Positions 1 through 7,411 of a DNA stretch of 32,819 bases are shown piece after piece. The stretch's first letter is position 1. Every line of letters starts with the position of its first letter. Made by a program: the position numbers and the translations under genes. Below the pieces are notes generated by a model, which was not told where the DNA came from, made no database searches, and worked only from the letters and a program-made list of their open reading frames with translations. Source of the DNA: an uncultured Eubacterium sp. (GTDB taxonomy: Bacteria > Bacillota > Clostridia > Lachnospirales > Lachnospiraceae); assembly GCA_945920185.1 (NCBI GenBank), contig CAMEJP010000022.1, forward strand, positions 1-32,819, given 5' to 3'.

Positions 1-79
1 AAGAACAGAGATGTATAAATTTCTTCAGTGTGTAGTTTTGAAGGACCTGTAAGGCGTAAGCCTTTGGGAAACTGAATAT

Positions 80-150
80 AGGGGCTTGGTATAGTGGTAG
101 TACAGCAGTCTCCAAAACTGTTAGTGGGAGTTCGATTCTCTCAGCCCCTG
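80..150 (+). tRNA. tRNA-Trp (anticodon CCA)
   Basis: A full cloverleaf can be folded. The acceptor stem is 80-86 with 143-149 (seven pairs). The D stem is 89-92 with 100-103. The anticodon stem is 105-109 with 117-121, and its seven-base loop CTCCAAA puts CCA at 112-114. The T stem is 126-130 with 138-142, with loop TTCGATT. The discriminator base is G150 and the CCA tail is not encoded (CTA follows). The gene stands alone and is followed at once by a terminator hairpin, so it is a single tRNA or the last gene of a transcript entering from the left. Confidence 0.96.
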
Positions 151-157
151 CTATCAT

Positions 158-195
158 AAAAATATCCGAACTTATTTGTGGGTTCGGGTATTTTT
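158..195 (+). terminator. Rho-independent terminator after tRNA-Trp
   Basis: A 14-pair stem (158-171 with 182-195, one G-T pair) closes a ten-base loop. The descending arm ends in TATTTTT, which serves as the T tract. It sits seven bases after the tRNA. Confidence 0.9.
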
Positions 196-502
196 ATTTA
201 TGCAGACATATTGGCTGATGTCTGAACGGTTTTGAGAGGTCAAGATGATAGATAATTGAAGCTGCCATAGAGTTCCGGTGCTTTAGTGATATGTTTTTAA
301 TAAGTCTCTCATATTTCATTAAATCCTGTCATATATTTTTTGTGTATGCACATTAAGTGTCATAACGTGTCAAATTTGATATATATTTTTTGTGCGTTAT
401 AGGATATGATAAATACAAATCTTATTTACTTTGGAATAATTCTGTGATAAAATTTAAATATGATTTTTGACGAAAAATAGCATTTTGTGTCAGGAGAATT
501 AT
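196..502. other. Intergenic stretch with one promoter
   Basis: This AT-rich stretch of about 300 bases lies between the tRNA terminator and the first protein gene. I see a promoter at 425-453 and a ribosome binding site at 492-496, and no convincing coding frame or RNA structure in the rest. Confidence 0.6.
425..453 (+). promoter_or_regulatory. Sigma-A type promoter for the Tim44-like/SPFH pair
   Basis: The -35 TTTACT (425-430) and -10 TAAAAT (448-453) are separated by 17 bases. A similar pair of boxes occurs before the TPR gene and before the DtxR-type gene in this window. The gene start lies about 50 bases downstream. Confidence 0.6.
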
Positions 503-1198
503 ATGAAATCAGTATTGCTAATGATTATTGTGGTGCTGGTGCTTGCACTTATTGTAGCACTTGTCATATATACCATTTTTAATAAAATCAGGGCAGCCGT
601 CAGACCTTATGGACAGATTTTGCAGGCTATAAAAGATGCCGATGATTCTCAGATGAGAACTCCAAAGAGCCTTAGCGGAACTGAACCGGTACACAGGGAT
701 AAGCTTAACAAGGATTTTCCGGAGATGAATGTAGATGTAGCCAAAACAATTATTTCTAACTTTCTTTCGGAATATTTTGCGGCACTTTCAGACGGAAATA
801 TAGACAGAATAAAGGAAGATTGCAGCAGCCAGCTGTGTGATAAGATTATTGCAAATGCTAAGACAAACAGGATAACATACAGTGATGTCAAGGTACACAG
901 AGTTGTGGTTTCTGATTATAAAAAGAATAATAAGGAAGCTACGATAACATTTCAGGCGGCGGTTCAGTATGTTTCCAGCAGAACAAAAAAGATATCACAG
1001 GAAAAATATTTAGTGCTGTATTCTTACTATCTGGACTACGGCGACGAGGGCGAAAATGCCAGTCTTGTATGTCCGTACTGCGGAGCACCTATTGATACAA
1101 TAGGAATGAAGGTGTGTCCGTATTGCGATAACGCGATAGAGGCTTCTATCGTGAGAACATGGAAAATAACAGACGTCAAGTACAATACTTATGGCTAG
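503..1198 (+). CDS. Membrane-anchored Tim44-like domain protein with zinc ribbon
   Basis: The protein has 231 residues. One hydrophobic helix at about residues 3-25 should anchor it. A Tim44/NTF2-like alpha-beta region follows at about 80-185 (FLSEYFAALSDGN onward). A CPYC pair comes next, with cysteines 190, 193, 205 and 208, a likely zinc ribbon inserted before the last beta strand. I chose ATG 503 because AGGAG (492-496) lies six bases upstream; the frame extends to 467 without a ribosome binding site. The next gene, an SPFH protein that also ends in zinc ribbons, starts 46 bases later and is probably co-transcribed. Tim44-like domains bind membranes or proteins, and no enzymatic residues are visible. 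I infer a role in a membrane-surface complex with the SPFH partner. The Tim44 call rests on fold pattern only, so it is moderate. Confidence 0.75.
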   Translation: MKSVLLMIIVVLVLALIVALVIYTIFNKIRAAVRPYGQILQAIKDADDSQMRTPKSLSGTEPVHRDKLNKDFPEMNVDVAKTIISNFLSEYFAALSDGNIDRIKEDCSSQLCDKIIANAKTNRITYSDVKVHRVVVSDYKKNNKEATITFQAAVQYVSSRTKKISQEKYLVLYSYYLDYGDEGENASLVCPYCGAPIDTIGMKVCPYCDNAIEASIVRTWKITDVKYNTYG

Positions 1199-1244
1199 TC
1201 TGTTATAAATAGCATATGCTATATACAAAAAAGGAGGAACAAAG

Positions 1245-2693
1245 ATGGGATTAATTAAGATGGTAACATCGGCAATTTCAAGTGGCTTCAAGGATCAGGT
1301 TGTTGAGGTATTTGAATGTGCAAACATGAGTAATAAGGTTCTTGGTGTTCCGGGAACCAGAGTGTTAAGAAGCGGAACAGTTAACAATCAGACTGACAAC
1401 GTAATTTCAAACGGTTCTGTATTTAACGTATCTATCAATCAGGCTGCGATTTTGGTTGAAAACGGCAAGGTACATGATTTTGTAATTGCCACAAGTGAGG
1501 AAATGACAGGTCAGTACAGATATGATACAAATGTTGAGCCTTCATTGCTTGGCGGCGGTTTCAAGGATTTCCTTCCGACGATAACTAATATGGCATCAAG
1601 ATTTACTGCCGGCGGACAGTCTAAAAATGTTATGAGACTTTACTACATTAACTGTCAGCCTATAACAGCTATGCCGGTAGGCTTCGGTAAGATGAGCTAC
1701 AGAGACGGAGAATACAATATTGATGTAGATGTACAGGCACACGGTACATATGAATTTCAGATTGTAGATCCTATTACATTTTATCAAAACTATTTGAAGA
1801 GCACGAATTCATCGTTTACTTTGGAGTCTGAGGACGGAACTGCTTTGATTAAGCAGTTGAAGACAGAAATGGCACCTAAGTTCCAGAGAACTCTTGCCAC
1901 ATTGTCTCAGCAGGGTATCAGAGCTGAGCAGGTAGGATACTACTCAGACGATATGACTAAGATTATGAGAGATCTTCTTAAGGATGAGTGGCAGACTGGC
2001 AGAGGTATTCTGCTTAAAACGATTGCTCTTGAAGTAAAGATTGACGAAGAGAGCAGCAAGAGAATCAGAGAGATTCAGGATAAGGTTCAGATTGATAAGA
2101 TATATACAAATGACAGTATGCTCAGAGCTACGGTTGCAAGAGGTATGACTGATGCAGCTAAGATGGCGGCAAGCAATGAAGCCGGAAGTATGAACGGCTT
2201 TATGGGCTTTGGTATGGCAAATATGTCCATGGGAAATATGATGGGTCAGTTTGGACTTAATACTCCAAATGGCGGTCAGCAGGTAACTGATCCTTTGGCA
2301 AATATGCAGAATAATCCGACAACTGTTGCAAATCTTAACGGGGCATTCCAGCAGGGTCAGGCACCACAGCAGCCGGTTCAGCAGGCACCACAGCAGGAAC
2401 AGCCGGTTCAGAGTGCAGGAGCACCGGGAGCATGGGTATGTGCATGCGGTACTTCAAACACGGCTAATTTCTGTCAGGAGTGCGGTGCAAAGAAGCCGGA
2501 GCCAACAGGATGGACATGTTCATGCGGAAATGTCAACAAAGGAAAATTCTGTACTGAATGTGGAGCAAAGAAGCCGGAGGATGCACCTCTTTACAGATGC
2601 GATAAGTGCGGATGGGAGCCGGAAGACCCTAAGAATCCTCCTAAATTCTGCCCACAGTGCGGAGACAAATTTGACGAAAACGATACTAAGTAA
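1245..2693 (+). CDS. SPFH domain protein with three C-terminal zinc ribbons
   Basis: The protein has 482 residues. The first 300 match the bacterial SPFH/Band-7 group often called virion core protein-like (YdjI-like): an N-terminal beta-rich SPFH core, then a helical stretch (DEESSKRIREIQDKVQID, about 267-284). A Met/Gly-rich segment (315-345) and a Gln/Pro-rich linker (365-395) follow. Three zinc ribbons end the protein, with cysteine sets 399/401/410/413, 425/427/436/439 and 452/455/469/472; the first two are near copies (ECGAKKPE). There is no transmembrane helix, so it probably oligomerises on the inner face of the membrane. AAGGAGG (1231-1237) supports ATG 1245. B. subtilis also encodes a YdjI-type SPFH protein beside small zinc-ribbon membrane proteins linked to PspA; I see no PspA gene here. 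The family call is firm and the role is inferred. Confidence 0.85.
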   Translation: MGLIKMVTSAISSGFKDQVVEVFECANMSNKVLGVPGTRVLRSGTVNNQTDNVISNGSVFNVSINQAAILVENGKVHDFVIATSEEMTGQYRYDTNVEPSLLGGGFKDFLPTITNMASRFTAGGQSKNVMRLYYINCQPITAMPVGFGKMSYRDGEYNIDVDVQAHGTYEFQIVDPITFYQNYLKSTNSSFTLESEDGTALIKQLKTEMAPKFQRTLATLSQQGIRAEQVGYYSDDMTKIMRDLLKDEWQTGRGILLKTIALEVKIDEESSKRIREIQDKVQIDKIYTNDSMLRATVARGMTDAAKMAASNEAGSMNGFMGFGMANMSMGNMMGQFGLNTPNGGQQVTDPLANMQNNPTTVANLNGAFQQGQAPQQPVQQAPQQEQPVQSAGAPGAWVCACGTSNTANFCQECGAKKPEPTGWTCSCGNVNKGKFCTECGAKKPEDAPLYRCDKCGWEPEDPKNPPKFCPQCGDKFDENDTK

Positions 2694-2717
2694 TATTATC
2701 GTATATGCAAAATATAA

Positions 2718-2750
2718 ATGGCAGGCACGTTTTGGTGTCTGCCATATTTT
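2718..2750 (+). terminator. Terminator after the SPFH gene (probably bidirectional)
   Basis: An 11-pair stem (2718-2728 with 2735-2745, one G-T pair) with a six-base loop is followed by ATTTT. Read on the other strand the stem is followed by TTATATT, so it could also end the convergent DUF6062-type gene. Confidence 0.8.
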
Positions 2751-2793
2751 GTCATATTGAAAGTTCTGCAAAATAGAATAGTAAAATCAGTGT

Positions 2794-3507
2794 TTATCTG
2801 TTGAGTTTTATCAATGCTCTCGGAAGAGAGTCTTTTGCATTTTTCCAAGGTTCATTTTCATTTCTGTAATCGAATTTGGCAATGAACCACGATACATCAT
2901 CATTCACACGCTCCATATTTTCTATGTAAAGTCTGTTGGTGGCTTCTATAAAGGCAGACAGTTTATCACCTCTTAAAACACTTGGAGCGCGCTTTATAAG
3001 CTCTTTGTAATGACCTATGCAAAATCCCCTGCAGGTATTATATTTTTCCACAAAGGAAGGGTCGGTATTGTAGAGGTAAAAAATAGTAGCGATATATCTG
3101 TCAAAGAAATTGTTGATTCTGTCACACACGAAGCATTTTCTTTGAAGAGCCTCAATATACGTTACAATCTCATTGTCACTACCCTTATTCTTTGAAAACA
3201 GAGATGATTTTTGGGGAGCAGAAGCCTTATTTATCATTTTCTTGATTTCATCATTGATTTTGTTCATATGAGTGTTGACCACAAGAGCCATTCCAAGACG
3301 GTTTTCTTTCTCGTATACCATCTTTAAGTGGCGGCTGCAAAAGCCCTTTTCATCAGTTTCCATACGCACATCATCCACCATATAGCTTGAATCCATGGTA
3401 AAGTCTACTGCGTCAGTTTCCAGCTTGTCGTACATGGCGCACACAGGACATTCGCAAGGCGTATTAAATGCGTCGTTGACAGGTATAGCGTACAATTTTT
3501 CCTTCAA
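2794..3507 (-). CDS. DUF6062-type protein with two Cys/His metal-binding modules
   Basis: The protein has 237 residues and no signal peptide or membrane helix. I recognise it from memory as the DUF6062 family, whose function is not known. Two similar modules are visible. The first has C20-x2-C23, then C57-x2-H60 in GFCSRH. The second has C125-x2-C128, then C163-x2-H166 in GFCIGH. The spacing between pairs is 33 and 34 residues, which suggests an internal duplication and two zinc sites. The start is TTG at 3507, with AAAGGTGG nine bases upstream on the minus strand; no better start lies nearby. It is transcribed divergently from a MocR-type regulator, and their promoters overlap, so the regulator may control it. 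The gene structure is certain; function is unknown. Confidence 0.8.
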   Translation of the reverse strand: MKEKLYAIPVNDAFNTPCECPVCAMYDKLETDAVDFTMDSSYMVDDVRMETDEKGFCSRHLKMVYEKENRLGMALVVNTHMNKINDEIKKMINKASAPQKSSLFSKNKGSDNEIVTYIEALQRKCFVCDRINNFFDRYIATIFYLYNTDPSFVEKYNTCRGFCIGHYKELIKRAPSVLRGDKLSAFIEATNRLYIENMERVNDDVSWFIAKFDYRNENEPWKNAKDSLPRALIKLNR

Positions 3508-3536
3508 TAGTAAAATCCACCTTTCATATCAATGGC

Positions 3537-3565
3537 TTGATAAATTCTGTTGATAACATTATAAT
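3537..3565 (+). promoter_or_regulatory. Promoter for the MocR-type regulator
   Basis: The -35 TTGATA (3537-3542) and -10 TATAAT (3560-3565) have a 17-base spacer. It lies 43 bases before the gene start and shares bases 3560-3563 with the -10 box of the opposite promoter. Confidence 0.8.
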
Positions 3566-3587
3566 ATAAACATAAAATAATAGTCAA
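3558..3587 (-). promoter_or_regulatory. Promoter for the DUF6062-type gene
   Basis: On the minus strand, -35 TTGACT (3582-3587) and -10 TATAAT (3558-3563) have an 18-base spacer. The -10 box overlaps that of the divergent plus-strand promoter. Confidence 0.7.
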
Positions 3588-3607
3588 CATGTAATGGAGC
3601 AGTGATA

Positions 3608-5002
3608 ATGAAAGAATTGTCGATTGATTTGAATGCAAACGAAGGCATATCTTTATATGAGCAGATATATACCTATATCAAACGGGAAATCCATTCACAA
3701 AACTTAAAAAAAGGAGATAAACTTCCTTCAACAAGAGGACTTGCAAAGCATCTTTCGGTAAGCCGCAGTACGGTTATTATGGCTTATGACCAGCTTGTGT
3801 CAGAAGGTTATATATACGGTAAATTAAACAGCGGATATTATGTCAGCGATGTGAACGAGCTTTTTAACATCACGATAAATAAACCTGTATCCGTAATTGA
3901 GCCTAAAAAAAGTGACAGATATCAATACGATTTTTCGCCCGGAGGCGTAAATCTTTCGGAATTTCCGGTAAATATCTGGAGAAGGCTTACGAAAAATGTT
4001 CTTAATGATGACAACAGAGAACTTTTTAACAGCGGTGACGGAAAAGGTGATTATGAATTCAGGGAAAGCATTGCAGGTTATCTTCACCATTCCAGAGGAG
4101 TAAAATGTCTTCCAGAGCAGATAATCATAGGAGCGGGAAATGACTATCTGCTTCCGATTATCATTCAGCTTCTTGGCGCCAAAAGCATTTATGCCATGGA
4201 AGAATGTTCATATATAAAAGCGTCAAAGATTATAAGGTCACTTGAAAAGAAAGTGTGCGAAATACCTATGGATAAAGAGGGGATGAGTGTTGAAAGTCTT
4301 GCAAAAACTCCTGCAAATATAGCTTATGTTATGCCGTCGCATCAGTTCCCGACAGGCATTGTAATGCCGGTAAAGAGGCGAAATGAGCTTTTAAGATGGG
4401 CAAGTGAAAGGGATGACAGATACATTATTGAAGATGATTATGACAGTGAATTCAGATATCGCGGAAAACCGATTCCGTCACTTCAAGGACAGGATACGGC
4501 AGATAAGGTTATATATATAGGAACTTTTTCAAAGGCGATAGCTCCGGCAATAAGAATGAGTTACGCTGTGCTGCCACAAAGTCTTTTAAAGGCGTATGAC
4601 GGAATGATAGGTTTTTATTCATGTTCCGTGTCAAGGATTGACCAGAGGATAGTAAATGCCTTTATCAGTGAAGGGCATTATGAAAGACATCTGAACAGAA
4701 TGAGAGCAGCATATAAGGCAAAGCATGACCTTATAATCGAACTTTTAAAACCGTTTTTGGCAAAATTTGAATTGTCGGGAGATTACTCGGGAACACATAT
4801 TTTGCTGACTTCAAAAGAAAAAATTGAAGACAGGGAATTAGTAAAAATTGCTCTTGCGTCAGGCGTAAGAGTATATCCTTTGTCAGATTTTATGCTTGAA
4901 CCCAAAGGAAAATGTTATACTGTCATTATAGGCTATGCTTCCATAGAAGCAGATATGATAGAAGCAGGAATAGAACTGCTTTCAAAGAGCTGGCTTAAAT
5001 AG
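3608..5002 (+). CDS. MocR/PdxR-family transcriptional regulator (GntR HTH fused to aminotransferase fold)
   Basis: The protein has 464 residues, usual for the family. An N-terminal GntR winged helix (about residues 8-75, with LPSTRGLAKHLSVSRSTV) is joined by a linker to a class I aminotransferase-like domain (about 105-460). The PLP pocket looks intact: EDDYDSEFRY gives the Asp that binds the pyridine nitrogen, and TFSKAI carries the Schiff-base lysine at about residue 309. Such proteins usually sense PLP or an amino compound and regulate vitamin B6, GABA, taurine or similar genes, often in the adjacent divergent unit. I chose ATG 3608 because GGAG (3596-3599) lies eight bases upstream; the in-frame GTG at 3602 is too close to it. 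Its divergent neighbour is the DUF6062-type gene, a plausible target. The effector cannot be told from sequence. Confidence 0.92.
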   Translation: MKELSIDLNANEGISLYEQIYTYIKREIHSQNLKKGDKLPSTRGLAKHLSVSRSTVIMAYDQLVSEGYIYGKLNSGYYVSDVNELFNITINKPVSVIEPKKSDRYQYDFSPGGVNLSEFPVNIWRRLTKNVLNDDNRELFNSGDGKGDYEFRESIAGYLHHSRGVKCLPEQIIIGAGNDYLLPIIIQLLGAKSIYAMEECSYIKASKIIRSLEKKVCEIPMDKEGMSVESLAKTPANIAYVMPSHQFPTGIVMPVKRRNELLRWASERDDRYIIEDDYDSEFRYRGKPIPSLQGQDTADKVIYIGTFSKAIAPAIRMSYAVLPQSLLKAYDGMIGFYSCSVSRIDQRIVNAFISEGHYERHLNRMRAAYKAKHDLIIELLKPFLAKFELSGDYSGTHILLTSKEKIEDRELVKIALASGVRVYPLSDFMLEPKGKCYTVIIGYASIEADMIEAGIELLSKSWLK

Positions 5003-5030
5003 AATAAAGACTGTATGAAAAGAGTCTGTA

Positions 5031-5072
5031 CGGTAAAAGAAAAATGCTGCCTCACATATGTGCGGCAGCATT
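5031..5072 (-). terminator. Terminator of the YtxH-like gene
   Basis: A nine-pair stem (5043-5051 with 5064-5072) is extended by CACAT/ATGTG inside. On the minus strand it is followed by TTTTTCTTTTAC, a good T tract. On the plus strand there is no T tract, so it serves the minus-strand gene. Confidence 0.85.
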
Positions 5073-5081
5073 AAGTGTCTG

Positions 5082-5414
5082 TTATTCGGTTACGGCATCC
5101 TTGATGTCTTCGTAAGCGTCTGACAAAGTATCCTTAATGTCAGATGCGGCATCAGAAGCAGCTTTTGCTACATCTTCAACTTTTTCTTCTACATCAGAAG
5201 CTGCTTCAGATAAAGAGTTGGCTTTCAGTGAAACATATTCGCTTACGCTGTTTGCCTCGTCCTCGTCTTCAAAATCATTTTCTTCAAAATCATCTAATTC
5301 GTCATCAAAATCTTCTGTCTTCTCTTTATACTTTGTGTAAGCAACCATACCGGCTGCAACAGCAGCACCTGCAATCGCAAGACCTGCCAATACTTTTCCG
5401 AAACTTTTTGCCAT
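5082..5414 (-). CDS. Small YtxH-like membrane protein
   Basis: The protein has 110 residues. A short basic start (MAKSFGK) precedes a Gly/Ala-rich hydrophobic segment at about residues 8-27, likely a membrane anchor. A very acidic stretch (about 38-60, rich in Asp, Glu and Phe) follows, then an amphipathic Ala/Ser/Asp-rich helix that may form a coiled coil. This layout matches the loose YtxH/general-stress group of low-complexity membrane-anchored proteins, but no specific family residue confirms it. I chose ATG 5414 because AAAGGAG lies seven bases upstream on the minus strand; the frame runs up to 5441 without a better site. It is a single-gene unit with its own terminator. Function is unknown. 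Confidence 0.7.
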   Translation of the reverse strand: MAKSFGKVLAGLAIAGAAVAAGMVAYTKYKEKTEDFDDELDDFEENDFEDEDEANSVSEYVSLKANSLSEAASDVEEKVEDVAKAASDAASDIKDTLSDAYEDIKDAVTE

Positions 5415-5524
5415 TATAAATCTCCTTTCAAAATATTGCATTATTTATTGTACTACTTTTGCAGTGAAAATAAAAGTACATTTTTGAAAAAAGATTTAAA
5501 ATTTTTGTACTGTAGCATTTTTCC

Positions 5525-5553
5525 TTTACCTAACGGAGATTAAATGATAAAAT
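5525..5553 (+). promoter_or_regulatory. Promoter for the TPR-DUF4037-DUF4125 cassette
   Basis: The -35 TTTACC (5525-5530) and -10 TAAAAT (5548-5553) have a 17-base spacer. The predicted transcript start is within about 20 bases of the first gene, so the leader is very short. Confidence 0.6.
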
Positions 5554-5577
5554 GAAAATCGTAAGAAGGTGATGTTT

Positions 5578-6387
5578 TTGGATATTAACGAATATGTAAA
5601 AAAATTAGATGAGCTGTTTGCCACAGGCAGGGTAAATGAAGTGGAAGAGTATCTTCTTAACGGCATCAGGGATGGAAAAAGCAGAGGAGATACCTCACTT
5701 TTACTTTTGGCACATAATGAACTTGTGGGATATTACAGAAGCGTCGGAAAATTTGACGAGGCACTTTCGCATGCTGACTGCGCCTTAAAAATACTTAAGG
5801 ACAACGGACTGTACGGAACACTGCATTATGCAACGACGCTTCTTAACACGGCAACAGCCATGCGCGGAAAGAAAATGTATGAGGACAGCTTAAGGCTTTA
5901 TCAGGAAGCTCTTGATATATTTGAAAATCAACTGGACGAAAATGATTACAGAATAGCCGGACTCTATAATAATATGAGTATCGTCCATGAAAATATGGGT
6001 GAACTGCAAAAGGCTAAGGATTGCCTGTTAAGGGCGATTGATATTATAAGAAAAAATCCCGAAGCCTTTGTTGAGCTTGCCACATCCTATGTAAATCTTG
6101 CCCAGATAGAATTTTCTCTTGGTGAGGATGAAAAAGCACAACAGGATACGGACACGGCACTTGGCATATTTGAAGACCATAATGCAACTAAGGACATGCA
6201 CTACAGTGCGGCACTTGCGACAGCAGCGTTATCATGCTACAGAAAAAAAGATTATGATAGCAGTATAAGATACTATGAGGCAGCACTTGATACTTTGGAG
6301 AGTGTTGTAGGAAAAAATGATTATTATTATGTGCTTCTTGACAATCTTGAAGAAGTAAAGAATGCCAAAAGGAGGTCCGAGACTTGA
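5578..6387 (+). CDS. Tetratricopeptide repeat protein
   Basis: The protein has 269 residues and is helical throughout, with TPR-type repeats: pairs such as YATTLLNTATAMRGKKMYED, IAGLYNNMSIVHENMGE, LATSYVNLAQIEFSLGED and YSAALATAALSCYRKKDYD follow the usual A/G/Y spacing, giving about five to six repeats. It should act as a cytoplasmic protein-binding scaffold. The start is probably TTG 5578, because AGAAGGTGA (5565-5572) lies five bases upstream; the GTG at 5569 and ATG at 5572 fall inside that site. The stop codon overlaps the TTG start of the DUF4037 gene, so the two are translationally coupled. I infer that this protein binds or regulates the next two. Elsewhere TPR regions are found near DUF4037 proteins (from memory). 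The start choice is moderately sure. Confidence 0.82.
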   Translation: MDINEYVKKLDELFATGRVNEVEEYLLNGIRDGKSRGDTSLLLLAHNELVGYYRSVGKFDEALSHADCALKILKDNGLYGTLHYATTLLNTATAMRGKKMYEDSLRLYQEALDIFENQLDENDYRIAGLYNNMSIVHENMGELQKAKDCLLRAIDIIRKNPEAFVELATSYVNLAQIEFSLGEDEKAQQDTDTALGIFEDHNATKDMHYSAALATAALSCYRKKDYDSSIRYYEAALDTLESVVGKNDYYYVLLDNLEEVKNAKRRSET

Positions 6388-7361
6388 AGGGAATAGAACT
6401 TTCATCACTTTATTATGCAACTTACGGCAAAAATATGATTAGGGAAAAATTCCCGGATTATGAAAAACGTATAGCAGTAGGGCTCGTAGGACAAGGCTCG
6501 GAGTGCTTTATGTATGATGACATTTTATCCACGGATCACGATTTCGGTCCGGGCTTTTGCATGTGGCTTACAGACGAGGATTATGCTGCAATCGGTGAAG
6601 AATTGTCAGATATGTATGATACGCTTCCAAAGGAATTTTTAGGATTTAAGCGTATGGAAACAAAGAGGGCAGGGGCAAGGGTAGGAGTATTTCGTATAGG
6701 AGACTTTTACGAAAACTTCATAGGAAGCCCGGATGTTCCTACAACAAATACACAGTGGCTCAGAATACCGGAAAGACTTCTTGCTACGGCTACCAACGGC
6801 AAGGTATTTCGGGATGATTTGGGAGAATTCAGCAGAATAAGAAATGCTCTGCTTAAATTTTATCCGGAGGATGTAAGAATTAAAAAAATAGCGGCGAGAG
6901 CAGCAATTATGGCTCAGTCAGGTCAGTATAATTACAGCAGATGTATGAAAAGAGAAGATGATGTGGCGGCAAGCCTTGCCCTGAGCGAGTTCGTATCTTC
7001 CACTATGTCCATGATTTATCTTTTGAACAAACGTTATGCTCCGTATTACAAATGGCTTCACAGAGGTTTAAGCGAGCTTCCCAAGCTATCAGAAGCAGGC
7101 GGTATGTTAAAGGAACTTGTGGATATGCCTTCTCAAAGTGCAAATTGGAAAAATCTTGATGAGATAACATTTCTATATGGAGTAAATTTTAAGGATTCCA
7201 AAGTGGAAATGATAGAGAAAATATGTTCAATGGTACTTAAGGAACTTGTAAATCAGGGACTTGCAAATGACGGAGACGCGTTTTTGGAATTGCATGTAGA
7301 TGAAATAATAGAAAAAATATCAGATATGAAGCTTAGAATAATGCATGTTATGGATGCGTAG
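6384..7361 (+). CDS. DUF4037 protein, nucleotidyltransferase-like
   Basis: The protein has 325 residues. Near the N-terminus, GQGSECFMYDD followed by STDHDFG fits the minimal nucleotidyltransferase signature: G38-S39, eleven residues, then D51-x-D53, which would bind metal and nucleotide. The remainder is mostly helical with no membrane segment. I assign DUF4037, a group within the nucleotidyltransferase superfamily whose substrate is unknown. The start is TTG 6384: a full AAGGAGGT (6369-6376) lies seven bases upstream, and the start overlaps the upstream stop (TTGA). The DUF4125 gene starts 50 bases after its stop. The likely chemistry is transfer of a nucleotide to a protein, RNA or small molecule. 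I cannot point to a third catalytic carboxylate with confidence. Confidence 0.82.
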   Translation: MKGIELSSLYYATYGKNMIREKFPDYEKRIAVGLVGQGSECFMYDDILSTDHDFGPGFCMWLTDEDYAAIGEELSDMYDTLPKEFLGFKRMETKRAGARVGVFRIGDFYENFIGSPDVPTTNTQWLRIPERLLATATNGKVFRDDLGEFSRIRNALLKFYPEDVRIKKIAARAAIMAQSGQYNYSRCMKREDDVAASLALSEFVSSTMSMIYLLNKRYAPYYKWLHRGLSELPKLSEAGGMLKELVDMPSQSANWKNLDEITFLYGVNFKDSKVEMIEKICSMVLKELVNQGLANDGDAFLELHVDEIIEKISDMKLRIMHVMDA

Positions 7362-7411
7362 ATTTTATGCGGGCATTTGGAATTGTGCGACCGCGGAAAT
7401 GTGAGGTAATT

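Noticed and set aside
1-79. A possible rRNA operon edge (TAGTTTTGAAGGACC resembles spacers near rRNA genes in Firmicutes).
   Set aside because: Too short and no rRNA sequence itself is visible; the similarity is from memory only.
2326-2760. An open frame of 144 codons inside the end of the SPFH gene.
   Set aside because: It is rich in Arg, His and Ser, a shadow of the Gln/Pro and zinc-ribbon coding in the real frame, with no ribosome binding site.
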